DNA from: Pelomyxa schiedti
Taxonomy: Eukaryota > Evosea > Pelobiontida > Pelomyxidae
Reading direction: 5' to 3'
Assembly (NCBI GenBank): GCA_020536535.1
Contig: JAHLWZ010000672.1
Coordinates: 82,758 to 146,757 of the forward strand
Length of the DNA stretch: 64,000 nt
Shown piece after piece: positions 27,401-38,577 of the stretch. Numbering within the stretch: position 1 is the stretch's first letter; every line of letters starts with the position of its first letter. The position numbers and the translations under genes were made by a program. The notes under the pieces were generated by a model. It did no database searches, was not told the DNA's origin, and saw only the letters and a list, made by a program, of their open reading frames with translations.

Positions 27401-28740
27401 TTCTTTTTCCAGAAGTTCTGGTTGCACGAATTTCTGGAGGGCCTACCACTGGTGAATCTTAAAAGGCAAAGACAGAATCCAAGGAAAGTACCTCATTGAC
27501 ATTTTTAATAGCAACTGCTCCACCATCTTTTATATCAAGAGAAATATCTTGGTATGAAACCAATTTAGCAGAAACATTTTTACATTCCTGCAACAATGTT
27601 ACTTTGGAAGTCGTTGGGGATTTCTCACCAAACACTTCACTGAATCAGTCATCTGACCTTGCCACAGCTTATTGGTAATACCTTCCTGAGGTGTACCCTT
27701 AAAGCCAGTTTCAATTTCATCAATTAGAAGACGGTAGAGCTCCTTAACAGCTGTTGGGATACGGAAAAAGTGAGAACAGCAACCTGGGCATCATGTTGTA
27801 TAAAAGATTCTGATGCATCCCAGCCAAAGCTCTTGGTCAGTTTCTGAAATGGACTTAGAATTACTACGTATCACACATTCATACAATTGTTTTGACAGCT
27901 TTTTTTTCAGATTTTTGTAGAAGGGCAAAGAGTCTCTGTAAATTATCCAATATTGTGGAAGTTTTCTTCAAGTCCTCCCTGGAAAAAGGTGGGCCTCATG
28001 ATCAAACACAAAGCAAAGAAAGTACTTGCTGAGGTTAACTTCCGGTGACCACTGGTAAAGGGCAGTTCTGAGCTCCGGAGTCATGTATAATGCCTGAATA
28101 ACACTATTTAAATAGCAGGTAGCGCCTATTAATGTGTTTGTTTGTTTATTAGGACTACAAAGAGGACACTTACAAACCTTGGTTGGACAATCCAACAAAG
28201 CCTGTGGGGGACTTGGTGTCACTAAAAGTTTCTGGTGGTATGTTTTGCCTCGGCCTTGAGAAATTTGAAGTGGAGCTGGTGGAGGAGCCGTAGTTGGAGC
28301 TGGAGCTGTTGGAGCTGCGCCCTGTTTTGGAAGGGTCCTACAAAAGATTACTCTTAATGGAACGGAAAAGGAAGGATGCACACTTTAAGTTCATTGGGTA
28401 AGCTCAGGAGGACCCTGGGCTGTTCTTCAGTGGAACGGAATGCTGTGATTGGCGTAGCTAAAAACTCGGCACCATAGCAATTCGCATGGCCTGTAATTCT
28501 CAATATACTCTCGGAAAGCGCGATCTTCTTCAAATACGGTAGTTTCTCCAACAAGAAGTCCTTTTGGTTTTTTCCTAAAAAAAAAGGAAACTACACGCGG
28601 GAAACTACCTGTACACTGAGATTAGAATGCACAGGGAGAAAATATCTGTGTGTTGCCGGTGCACCCTCCATGGGTTCGTACAACACAATCAGCACCTGCG
28701 GTGCCGAGTTTTGTTGTGGATCTTCTTCCATCGCCGACAT
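24442..28740 (-). CDS. Ubiquitin carboxyl-terminal hydrolase, USP47-like
   Basis: This is a cysteine-type deubiquitinase. The start at 28740 gives MSAMEEDPQQNSAPQVLIVL. The Cys box reads IGATCYLNSVIQALYMTPEL, where the Cys is the nucleophile; ALYMTPE is shared with USP47. Downstream are a Cys-x2-Cys pair, LHLKRFTFDFTK near 27270, and the His box LYAILVHSGNASGGHYYAFI. The following exons read DSNVTKIPESDI and YGTAYMLMYRQG, the usual end of a USP domain. The remaining part, from 26600 to 24442, is long and without catalytic motifs, consistent with the ubiquitin-like C-terminal domains of USP47. It ends PPKKERALTLGS. More than 20 introns are present. Catalytic residues are all visible; the joining of the second exon is uncertain. 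Confidence 0.88.
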
Positions 28741-28944
28741 CGAGATGTACCGGTTCTACTACGCGTGCCACACCACACTACAAAACTCAACTTGGAATTA
28801 CTGGAGATCTGTCCGGGCAAGCTCACACCCATCACAATCTCAATTCGAAAAAAGAAACAATGCATTTTCTGAGTAATCATTTTTTCTTTCAATTTAACAA
28901 GAAATACAACGGTTTGGTGTGGCGTATGGACGGCCCAGTGAGAT

Positions 28945-30956
28945 CTACGGAAGGTATTTAGTGCACGTGGTGCGTGTTGTGTCCGGCCTAGGGATCTTGC
29001 TTGGTTTATGCGAGGACTTGAGATCCGAGGCCTCTCTTTTTACCCCGGCAACTTGTGGTGAGGATGGCACTTTGCTTACCAACCAACTGGGAAGAGGACG
29101 TGAGCGAGCGGGGGAGGGAGGCAAACTCGGAAACGGTTGTCTTGTTTCCAACGGTTTGGCACTGGTGTTTATTGAAGGGCTTAATTGTGGCAACACACTG
29201 GATGCACTTGTTATTATTAGACCCTGGCAAAAAGGTGGTTGGGCACTCTGTTGCAGGCTTGTTTCTATTTGCTTTGGAATGTTGTACACTGGGTGACTAG
29301 AGAATTTGTGGCTACTAGTTATTGGGCAAATGGTAGAAGAAAAGCTGGGGGATTCTAATTTGACAACAGGGGTTGATTCCCCTTTGGCAACTGGAAGACC
29401 GTAAACAGGTTTGGCTGCGTCCAAAACATTGCCAGGCTCCTCTAATTTCAAGGTTTGGACTTCAACCTTCATATTTTTGGCATCAATCACACTGGCAACT
29501 CCTGCCGGGTCATCCTTGTACTTGACTATAGGTTCATTCATACTTTGATGTGGAGAACTGGGTGGAGTGGCTTGATGTGGGGGTGTGTTAGGTGGCGTGC
29601 CTGGAGGGGTATTTTGGGAAGAATCTTGGGTGATTGGGGGCGTGTTTTGTTGTGCAGAGTTTAGTGAAGATGGGGGCGATGGAAGCAACTCAGTATTGTG
29701 ATCCCCTGGTATGGATCCCTTGCATTTTCCCATAGAGTTTGAGAATGTGGTTTCAACATATTTCGACAGCATCTCTTTCTTAGTTTCTTCCACGAGTTGG
29801 CGTAGTGCCCTATTGGGAATTACATCTTGAGCTGTTACTGTTTGGTTGCAAAGAGGACAGTGCATGTCTGTCTGGAGGAGCTTATCCCAGGCACCTACGT
29901 GGGGTAAGGTAAAGGCTTTGCGGAGTGAAAAAGACATACAATTGCTGCACAAGCTATCATGGCAACATGAAAGCTCCACTGCATCAACAACCAAATTGTG
30001 GCAAACAGGGCACTTTAAGGAGTCGTCACAGGTGTCCATCACACCTTTACAAAAAAGTGTCGACTTCAAGGCGGATTGGAAGATTCCCCTGAAAGATTAT
30101 AATGAGTAAACAAGGTATAGTACTTAAACACAAACACTGATTGCACTCACGAATTGAAGTGGGGACATACTCATTTGGCTTCATCACAAATTCTGATGAT
30201 GGGCCTCTCAGAAATCCTGGAATACCGCGATAACTCAGCACTCTCTGAGAGTTTGTTGGGCAATGTTGAATATAATGGCCAGCAATGCCGCATCTGTGGC
30301 AAACTGTACTTACAGTAAGTTTCACATAAACTACGTACTAGATACAAACCATAACCAGGTGGAGGCAAGCTCCCTGGGGGAAGTGGACTTCGAGAACACC
30401 GGCCTGACTTCGCCGGGAGTATATCCTCTACACGCATATTTACAACAGCAGACAACCTTGATTCCTCTGTGGTACTCTCTGGAATTACAGGCCTGTGACT
30501 TTTATTATCAGGCGCACTGACAGCGGTCCTAAGGGGAGGTCTACGGAACGGCCTGCCTGGCTTAGGAAGTCTGGTGACAAGCACCAAGGTATTTTTTGGA
30601 ACAAGACCACCATCGAAGAATTCTAAGGCTCCGTTAGACCATAAAAGACCAAAAAAGAAAGAAACAATAAAAAGCGTCTTTTTTCTTCTCTTTTCTCTTT
30701 TCTTTTTTCCCTTATTTCTTTTGCTACCTTCGTTCGTATCGGCATTGAACAGGCGGAGGTCGAAATAACAAACACCACCGTTTGTAGTGCACAGTTTCTT
30801 ACGAGCAATTATCTCTTTCTTGAGCTTAGCCACTCCAATAGTGTCACCGTCGAACCGTATGGTATCAAACATCATGGCGCTCTGCTCAATCGATTAATAT
30901 TACGGATTAACAGGGAAATGTTTCACCTTAAACCGAAAGCTAACTACCGACGACAT
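28945..30956 (-). CDS. DWNN domain, zinc knuckle and RING protein (RBBP6/Mpe1-like)
   Basis: This is a nuclear protein of the RBBP6/Mpe1 family, whose members take part in mRNA 3'-end processing and have E3 ligase activity. The first exon gives MSSVVSFRFK and splices into SAMMFDTIRFDGDTIGVAKL, the ubiquitin-like DWNN domain. An exon further on has CHRCGIAGHYIQHCP, a CCHC zinc knuckle, followed by GIPGFLRGP. The large last exon contains the RING, CPVCHNLVVDAVELSCCHDS then CSNC and CPLCN, followed by NRALRQLVEE. The rest is Ser/Pro/Thr-rich, with repeats such as TPPGTPPNTPPHQATPPSSP. The domain order matches the family. Length (about 560 residues) is like yeast Mpe1 rather than human RBBP6. Confidence 0.9.
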
Positions 30957-31070
30957 CGTTGTTGTCTTTATTTAAAATAAATTATTTCTGCTTCTGTCGA
31001 CTGATGATTTTAACCGCGTTCTTGCATAAACTTGGTTTTCGCCGACCTGAATGGTGCAACTGCAATAGAA

Positions 31071-32767
31071 ATGCTATCCTTCTTGCTACACCAGCAAGTA
31101 GGTGCTTCGGCGAGGGCGAGATGTAGTCACGTTGCCGAGGCGTTGGTTGGTGCCCTAGGTGTTTCTCATTTGGCATCACTGCCCTGCGTCGGTGGTGCGT
31201 ATATCGACGAGGCACCGGTGAACTTCGACTATGGGATGCCACAGGACCAAGCCGACGGGGCGCTGTGCGCCAAGTTTGGACCGTGCGATCGCGGAGGGCC
31301 AACGGCGTGGATGGTGGCGGTAGGAACCAATTGTGGGAGGGTCAGGACTTACGACCACAGGCTCAATCCACGGTGTTTGTTTGAAATCGACTCACATTCA
31401 GGAAAAAGTATTGGTGCTTTGAGGTATGAGTGCCAAGGAATAGAATTAATTAAATACGGAACAAACTAACAAGAAACACCAGGTTTATAGATGGAAATAC
31501 TATTGCTTCTGGATCAGAAAAGTGTATTGTTGCTATTCATGATGTGAGGAACGTGAAGAGTCCTTTGAGCGTTCTTCTGGGGCACCAGGGGTCAGTGACT
31601 CAAATCCCACAAATTCTTGTTCTTGTACCTATGCCCGTGTCTGACTGCCAAAGGAAGGTGGATACGAAGTATTGATGTTGTCCAAAATTCCATTCTCTCT
31701 GGGGGCTATGATGGAACAGTAATTTCATTTCAGCTCTCGTTTGTGAGCAAACCCAAATGTAGGTGCGCAACTGGGGAAAAATTGGCCACCTGCAAGAAAA
31801 AGCCCACAATTCAGAAGTGATTTTGTACCACCCTGCTCTTTCATACTCCTGTGTATCGCCCTGTGAACAGTCTATGGCTATCAGTCTTGCCAATGGCAGG
31901 ATTTTTTTGTTGCACAACCTCGACGTCGAGCATCTGGCTTCTCCGCACCCAGACCTGCAACGTAGAATTCTTCATCACGCAGCCACAAATACATCCTCCA
32001 TAATTTGCTTCACGGGTAGTGACCACTTCAAGCCAAAAGGGATATGCAATGTCATTGAACTTCTCCATCAGCCGACTCCAAAGTACACCCCCTTCATGAA
32101 GTTTGAACAACAAGGAGGTGAGCTTCTCCTCACGCGACGTGTTGTACCAAGCAATCCACTCTCTTCAGACTTGTGCGTGTATGATACAGCACGGCCGTGC
32201 ATAACCGTTGTTCAGAATGAACTCCCATCATTTTCCTCAGCTATGTCACCCACAAGAGGATCACCGGAATTAGACCAAGCTGAGGTCAACACAGTTGAGC
32301 AAGAAATGTGGGACACATCAAACAGCCTTTTTGCAGAATCTGAACCTCCAGTTCCCACACTTGTTGGCCATGAGTTACAATTGGAGCAACAAGTCTGGGG
32401 AATTGGCCACAGAGCCAATTCACAGGGATCCCCCAACAGGCTTATTTGTTGCAGCAAAGACTCGTGTGGGATGGCAACATCACACATCAAAGCACCGGCT
32501 TTCTTGTGTGGAGGAAGGTTCATTGCCAGCCCCTTCAAGAATGGATTCCGGTTGCTGGACTTCCATAGCCCCACAGCTGTACCCACAACAGAGAGTGATG
32601 AGACTCCTTCGAAAAAGGAGGACCCTCAGCCACCGTGCTTGTTTCAATCTTATCACCTCAATAGCATCCAACATGTTGTTGTTTCAGTAGAAGCACACCC
32701 GATGTTCCCCATTGTTGCAACTGCAGCACTCAATGGCGTTGTTGCTATTTATGAACCCAAGTTCTAG
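31071..32767 (+). CDS. WD40-repeat protein, DCAF10-like
   Basis: This is a beta-propeller protein resembling DCAF10/WDR32, a substrate receptor of CUL4-DDB1 ubiquitin ligases. Four exons are readable. The first starts MLSFLLHQQVGASARARCS. The second reads FIDGNTIASGSEKCIVAIHD then VRNVKSPLSVLLGHQG, and the third WIRSIDVVQNSILSGGYDGT, both WD repeats. The fourth starts EVILYHPALSYSCVSPCEQS and contains NGRIFLLHNLDVEHL, which matches the DCAF10 pattern. It ends with NSIQHVVVSVEAHP and NGVVAIYEPKF. The start is the first ATG of the frame. An AATAAA lies three bases after the stop. The WD40 call is firm; the subfamily is inferred. Confidence 0.75.
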
Positions 32768-32769
32768 AA

Positions 32770-32775
32770 AATAAA
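32770..32775 (+). promoter_or_regulatory. AATAAA polyadenylation signal
   Basis: AATAAA lies directly after the TAG of the WD40 gene. Position and sequence fit a poly(A) signal, though it is unusually close to the stop codon. Confidence 0.4.
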
Positions 32776-32866
32776 TTATGAGTAGGAAGGAAAACGCACA
32801 ACAAGTAATGTTTGTAATCAAATTGCTTTGGGTGCGTGTGAGGTGCTTATGAAACAGTTTGGCTGC

Positions 32867-33175
32867 TTAGGTGGATTGGTGAGGTCGTTTTGAACTCCTG
32901 GTTGAACTGCTGCTTGTTGTACTTGCACTTGAACTGGCACTTGTACTAGTCGAAGTGGTTGCCAAGTTCACAGCAGATGCGTGGTGTGCATTCCTTTTTT
33001 GAGGGAGCATTTGTTATTATTTGGCAATACTACTGTCAACCGATCAATAACAGTCCTGATGCCTGCGGGAGTTAGGTCAAGTGTGGGAAGTGATTGCACT
33101 TGCCCTGCTTCGGGTTTCGTTGCAATCTCTCCAAAATCAACATCCCAAGTGAATAATATCTGGAATATGTTGGCT
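32867..33175 (-). CDS. 3' part of an unrecognised gene with a Ser/Thr-rich tail
   Basis: The minus strand carries a coding-like segment reading IFQILFTWDVDFGEIATKP, VQSLPTLDLTPAGIRTVIDR. Probably after an intron, it continues RNAHHASAVNLATT, a Ser/Thr tract and KRPHQST before a TAA at 32867. The first segment has ordered, conserved-looking composition, but I do not recognise it. The upstream (5') end is not resolved. The same frame stays open back through the tRNA-like sequence at 33181-33216, which may instead lie in an intron. The span given is therefore partial. Both the reading and the splice between the two pieces need transcript evidence. Confidence 0.4.
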
Positions 33176-33180
33176 GCAAG

Positions 33181-33216
33181 GCTCCAATAGCTCAGCTGAT
33201 AGAGCGTTAGACTGAG
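33181..33216 (+). pseudogene. tRNA-Phe-like 5' half
   Basis: The 36 bases starting GCTCCAATAGCTCAGCTGAT match the acceptor strand, D arm with A-box and 5' anticodon stem of eukaryotic tRNA-Phe (AGAGCGTTAGACTGA). The sequence then departs where tRNA-Phe would read the anticodon GAA. No T-arm B-box (GGTTCGA-TCC) or matching 3' acceptor strand is seen in the next 200 bases. It looks like a tRNA half or pseudogene rather than a complete gene. An intron-containing tRNA with a remote 3' half cannot be excluded by eye. Confidence 0.5.
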
Positions 33217-33366
33217 TGAAGTAACTAAAATTTGTCTACTGACAATTAAATTAAATTAAATCCCCTAACTGTATTTTTTTTTCCCGCATTTCATTTGTTA
33301 GACAGATAGATAGAGGTAACATACAGTGGGAAGTGACCAGTAAGGACCATCCAATACTTGCAATTA

Positions 33367-34190
33367 TGTCGCGACATTATCTTGGCTTGCATGCGGTCGT
33401 CAATCAGTAGATGTCGACGCCGTAGCCGAGCTCCCACAAGTTACGTTGAGACAGAAGCGCACATATCTAGCAGCTCACTTCCTTGGTCCAACTGAGTTGC
33501 CGCACTCATCATGGGCGCATGGTTCTCCTGGAGCGCCTTGTTGGCGGTGACTCGAACTCCTGCCGCCTATGCGCGCCCGTGCGGGCATTTGCGGCGGCAG
33601 TGAAGTTGGCCAGGGCGCAGGGTTTGCGATGCTGTGCTGTGCACGTAACGAACAGCGCACCGGTGCACTCTGCTCATTATGGGATGGCACGCACTGGCGG
33701 CGCGGTCGGGCTTGTTGTCGTAGTAGAGGCCTGCTGAGGGGACTCACTGGTGTAAGGTGGCACCTTCCAGAAGGAGTTCCCATCCTCTTCCCCTGTGCAG
33801 CTCCCCATTTTAATCCTTATTCCGCCACAAAATCCAAAATCACATGTGATCGAACTTTGGTTGCTGTAATTGGTCTGGTCTGGCACTCATGGACAAAGAC
33901 AACCGCTTGTATGGTACGTACGTGACGTTCTTTTTCCTGTGTCTGGTCCCTTCGAAAGTGCCTGCTTGATAGTGTTTGGTTAATCGTCTAACCTAACAGC
34001 CACCAGTTGCGTTGGACCCGTCACCACAGCAGTAGAGAATGAGGGCAGTTGGTGTTTGTGCGCCGTGGCGATAGCAGCATTCAAGGGGGAAATCGTAGAG
34101 GCCGGCTGGGACCCACCTGTGGGTTCACTGCCCAGTTCACATCTGCATTGCATTTGTGGGTTGGGCATATATTGGACGTTTCAGTCAAAA
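33367..34190 (+). other. GC-rich coding-like stretch, gene structure unresolved
   Basis: Between 33470 and 33760 the sequence is distinctly GC-rich, like first exons elsewhere in the window, and open frames exist on both strands. On the plus strand there is a frame starting MVLLERLVGGDSNSCRLCAP. A second piece reads HFNPYSATKSKITCDRTLVA then VIGLVWHSWTKTTACM and, after a GTACGT...CTAACAG intron, SCVGPVTTAVENEGSWCLC. These look like parts of one multi-exon plus-strand gene. I could not join them without a frame conflict. No domain is recognised, so this is listed as probable coding sequence without a function. Confidence 0.3.
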
Positions 34191-34331
34191 ACCAGCCACA
34201 CAAACAAAAAACGAAAACTATCATCAAAATCAAACGAAATGCACTGGGTGCGCCCAGTGGATAAACTTGTTTTTTGTTGGTTGTTTTTATTTTTCATTCA
34301 TTATGCCGTTTTTTGACTGAAACGTCCAATA
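34170..34331. repeat. Inverted-repeat element with perfect 22-base arms
   Basis: Positions 34170-34191 and 34310-34331 are exact reverse complements over 22 bases (arm TATTGGACGTTTCAGTCAAA plus two A). The 118-base spacer is A/T-rich and has no open frame of note. The size and terminal arms resemble a miniature inverted-repeat transposable element or a foldback. No clear target-site duplication is visible next to the arms. It lies 140 bases beyond the 3' end of the glycoside-hydrolase-like gene. Confidence 0.6.
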
Positions 34332-34470
34332 GCAGGTGCTCTCTTTTTCCGCACGGCATCAATCAAAGGAATGTATTGTATTTGGATGGGTTATGTCATC
34401 ACAGATTGTTGGACTTCTTCTTTTGTACTTCTTTTTTTCCCCAAAAAGGGGTGATTTTTCGTTGGCCGTT

Positions 34471-36017
34471 TCAAGCAGCAAGGTACGAGGTCAGAATGGA
34501 TGTGAGAGGTGTTATGTCGAAATCAGCCCACCCTGGTATCTTTTGTTGTGTAAGGTAAGCAGGAACAGGGTCTTGGTCGGCCACTACCTCGATGCAAAAT
34601 ATTGTGGAGCCCAGAATGTAACCGTCACACTGCATCACGGAATCATACCAGGCAAGCTGTTGTGTGCGCATAATGTGTCAGTCACGTTGATGTTACTTCT
34701 CGCGTGTAAGAGGAGGAAGGTCTCTCAAACCTGTGACATGTCTATCACAGAAAAGTGAGAAAAAAAAAAGGTATTACTAGAACATACACTCTGACTCACA
34801 GCTGGGTTGATTCCAGTACGAGCAAAAGTTCTGTAAAGAAATTTGGAAAATGAATGGCATAGTTACTTGGTACCTGCCATCCCCCGGCAATATCTGGGAG
34901 GCACTATTTAAGGGAATACTTAAAAATAAGGTTGTATACTGCAATGATTAATGGAACAAGTTCCGCCATCAATCCCATTTTCAGTTATAACCGTATTGAG
35001 CACCATTCCAGCAGGTATCAAGTATTGGTTGAATAATTTGCGATATCTCCTAAAAGGCATTGATTCTTAGGCAAAACAGGGAGAGGGCGACAAACCCTGT
35101 GAGCCAACCATCTCCACTGCATACGCCGCCACTGTAGGAAGAGTTCATATAAGGTGCTGAGTACTCGTGAAGTCCGAGAATCGCTGAGAAGTCCATGGCA
35201 GTTTTGAAAGCAGGATAAAATGCCTCAACAACTAGTGATTCCGAATCAGTGAGTTCTCGATTGTTATGAGTATTCTCACGCACTTGAAGGCGTAGTTACA
35301 TCGGGAACTCCAGTTGAAAAGGAACCGATGCAAGCTTTCAAGCCATACTTATCCAACAGCTAAAATTGTGTTAACCACTCCTACTTTTTCAGTTGAATTG
35401 CTCTTCATATACATTACACATTAATAACAAAGTGACAAATATGTAACTTGTATCCTGCTCTGTTCAAAAGTTGAATACCACTGCATTGCAGAGACAGTTC
35501 CAACATCTGGTTCGTTATATCCTTCCCAGTAGTCAACGTCGGGGTAACTCAGTATGGTTCCCCTATTTTGAAAATAATATGTATATGTACACTAAGCTGT
35601 AACAAATGCATACGAGACTTCCGACCACCACTCACTAGCCCGTGTTGCAGGGTCACCATCCATAGGTTGACTGTCCAAATAAATGCGCCCAACAATCACA
35701 ATTCCTGGAGTTTAGCTTATAAAGCTTTTCACACATTGTTAATTGTACCTGGTACACTCTTCTTTATACTTGCAGCATCGCCAAAGTTATCAAGCAGTTT
35801 AACCACCCTTGGTTGGCCTCCGTTCAACTGTGTTCGTTTTAGGAAGTAATAACAGAAAAAATGCTCTCAAGGGATTTGAACAGACAGGACACACAATTGT
35901 CCACGAATATTGACCCATTCCTGTGTGAATGGATAGCTTGGAATTGCTAAGAGCCACAACGACGAATATACATTGAACCAATAGCAGATAGAAAACTCCA
36001 CAAACGCAATGTTTCAT
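34471..36017 (-). CDS. Secreted glycoside-hydrolase-like protein (TIM-barrel type)
   Basis: This is a predicted secreted glycosidase of the clan A / cellulase-like kind. The start at 36017 gives MKHCVCGVFYLLLVQCIFVV, a signal peptide. Exons then read LNGGQPRVVKLLDNFGDAAS, PATRASEWWSEV, VDYWEGYNEPDVGTVSAMQW, LLDKYGLKACIGSFSTGVPD and AILGLHEYSAPYMNSS. Later come GDGWLTG, LVLNT-like sequence with VITENGIDGGTC, and LAWYDSVMQCDGYILGSTIF. The Glu in GYNEPD and the Glu in VITENGIDGG are in the positions of acid/base and nucleophile in such enzymes. It ends SILTSYLAA. The substrate is unknown. Bacterial genomes carry similar NEP/HEY proteins, so transfer is possible. Exon joins in the middle are approximate. 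Confidence 0.75.
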
Positions 36018-36102
36018 GATTCCTCGTGTCATTGCTTTTGTTGTTGGGCTATCACTTTCGGTTTGTTTTAATCTAAACAAGGGTACAAGGAAGATCTATT
36101 GT

Positions 36103-38218
36103 TCATTCCCCGAATGGTGAAGATATCTCGATCTGCGGTTGTCGGCGTGGTTCCCGGAGAAGGGAGAGGTGGAACAATTGTTCCTCGGAGTCATGTGTCG
36201 TGGAGAGCAACATTTGTTGCACCAGGTCATGGTTGCTGCCATTATGGGAGCTGCTGCACGTGGTTGTGGTTGTGCAGGCTGTTGTGGCTATAGTTGTTGG
36301 ATCACGAGAGTTCGAGTGTGATTGCAGGTGTTGGTATGAAGGCGGGGGTGTGAAGGGTACTTGCTGGAAGGCTACAAGTTCCCGGAGTACCGTTGAGATC
36401 AGCCGGTACTTTCCGAAGTTGATTTCGGTTCCGATGGAATCGCCATTGCCCTCACTTATGAATATCAGGTCAGTGAGATGGAAGGCTATTGGGTTTTGTT
36501 TGTTGGTTGGTTGGTTGGTTGGTTGGTTTATCAGGGGTGGAGGGGTAAAAAAGCGCTAAGTTGGGTAAACTTACACAGGAATGGTACGCAAGGAGGTTTG
36601 GCAGCATGGATAAATCTTCGTAGTTCGCGGTAGCTTGCTTTAGTGTCTGTGAGCTCCCTGAGGTACTCCAATTTCTTTTGGGACTTCTTTGGTAACTACA
36701 GATACATTAGTGTTAGTACAAAAAAGTCAAACAACCTTGGCAAAAGTTTGACTCAAACGGCGTAGGGATGAGTTGTTAAACCCAGAAATCACTGCCACGG
36801 AAGAAAACAGGTTATTTATCTTCAAGAGACTATCTGCGAGGTCAATAAACTTTACCAGTGCCGAGACTCTTTGCTCAATGGTGACTTTTGACAGTATGTA
36901 GTGGCACACCCAGAAGTGGATCTTGAGCAGCGGCTAAATAAAGGGAACTCACATCCTGTGGTAACATACCGCATGGAAAGTACTCAGCATTACTGTAAGA
37001 TTCGGAGAACTGGTGTGCTTCGTGGTTAGAGTCCAACCCAGTTTGGCATATTCTCGGACTTTGATTGTTCGGTAAATCTCTTCGGTAATACAAGTGATGT
37101 GCCAGGCGCACTCAAGAGGCTCCATGAGTTCAAGTAGAGGTTGAGAGAATGGAACTTGGGGTGAGTAACATTCATATTGAACGGGGGGATTAAAGACTGA
37201 AGGGATACGGAATCTTTTCGTAGAAGAATTAATACTAGCAGAAAGACTAATAAGACATACATTTGAGAGGAAACTGAGGATGAAAAAGACTTCCATTGAG
37301 GGTGCACAGAGGTGTGATAGGCAAAGGCCTTGAACTCTAGAAAAAACTCCGAAAACTTGAGAGATAACTCCAGGAGATCTCTCATCTCAAGGCAAATTTC
37401 TCTCCGAACTTCTTCTGGGAGTTGCAAAAGGAGACTGTGTATTGGAGTGGATTGATTGCGAGGTTTATGCATTACAGTTGTTGCACAATCACGCCATTTC
37501 ATAAGTTCGGGGAGTGCATTTGGACAGTCTAAGCCAAAGAGTGAGCTTTTTGAGCTACTATTAGTAGGGGTCGGAACTTTCTGTGAAATCATCAGGAACA
37601 AGAGACAGCCATGTCTTGAGTGCATGAAGAATTCTAGATACAAGTTAAATATCGCGTAGGATAATAGCGAAGTAGACCTCGTTTGTTCCTCTTGTGCCAT
37701 AGGTGATCTCATCGAATCCCGTTCTATGAAGCTATCAAGTAGGCAATGAGACAGAGGGAAAAGAAGGTGGAATCGAAACCTCTTTATCAATAAATCGAAC
37801 ACTGTACGCTGTGTGGTGATTTCACGATAACACAAGAAGAATTCCTCAAGGAAGCGATTCTTGTCCACCAGTTGTGTTCTTTCATCACCTTTGTCACGGT
37901 TAGCCCATGGAAGCATAACTGCACCTATAACTATCAATGAACATCAGAAAGATGAGGTCTTCCACACTTGGTGTAGTGATCACCTCTCCATCACGCAAAA
38001 TCACACGACGCTTTCATTGGTTATGTTTCTCTTGGGTGTATATAGCAAATTTGCAAAATTGAAATTTCACATGTCGGCCCCTGAACCCAACTTATGGTAC
38101 TGTTTCGGTTTTCGACACTCACCTCAACGCCGCGTTTGGCTCTCATTCCAAGTATTTTCTTGCTCCCGTTTCGCTTTGATTTCGAAGAAAACGCCGAGAA
38201 AGACGGTTTTTTTTCCAT
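36103..38218 (-). CDS. Ras guanine nucleotide exchange factor (RasGEF_N + RasGEF)
   Basis: This is an activator of Ras-family GTPases. The start at 38218 gives MEKKPSFSAFSSKSKRN; an in-frame ATG at 38263 would add 15 residues. The next exons read VILRDGEVITTPSVEDLIFL and NRFLEEFFLCYREITTQRTV then DLLIKRF, the RasGEF_N motif. The catalytic CDC25 domain begins with MEPLECAWHITCITEEIY. It continues with REYAKLGWTLTTKHTSSPNL and ILSKVTIEQRVSALVKFIDL, then GFNNSSLRRLSQTF and CVPCLPTFLRDLIFISEGN. All landmark helices are visible. The C-terminal end has a Thr/Ser/Gln-rich stretch and ends EISSPFGE. A (TTGG)n run lies in one late intron. It lies back-to-back with the putrescine aminotransferase gene. 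Confidence 0.9.
36503..36528. repeat. (TTGG)n microsatellite in a RasGEF intron
   Basis: Six or more tandem TTGG units lie between two RasGEF exons. It is a simple repeat with no evident role. Confidence 0.7.
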
Positions 38219-38577
38219 GGGTCCGGTGTGGCCGTTTGGCGCTCTGAGGGTCCATTTGTACATCGACGAACTCGGAGGGCGTTGGGGAGTGTACCTTCCC
38301 CTAAGGACAATGGAGTCGGCGCATCTTCAGCTGATCTCTTAGCCCTTTGGCAGGGGATTAGGTTGGTTCTTTTCTGTTACAAATGCCAAACAGAGAGTAA
38401 TTCCGGCGAAATTTCTGCAAGTGCACACACATCAAGCCTAATTTAAGGATTGTCCCCAATGCCCTGACCATACCTAAAGAACAAAATTTCTTATTTCAAA
38501 ATCAAAAACTAAACTAAAGCACATCTGGTGCAACACACGCGTACAACTACAACAATTAGCAACAAATAGCGGGAAAA

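Noticed and set aside
32212-32690. Antisense and alternative frames over the WD40 gene
   Set aside because: The frame ending at 32767 matches WD40/DCAF10 patterns and continues from earlier exons; others do not.
33530-33560. Possible tRNA T-arm (TTCGAGTC on the minus strand) near 33545
   Set aside because: The flanking bases do not form a T stem, and no acceptor strand fits the tRNA-like half at 33181.
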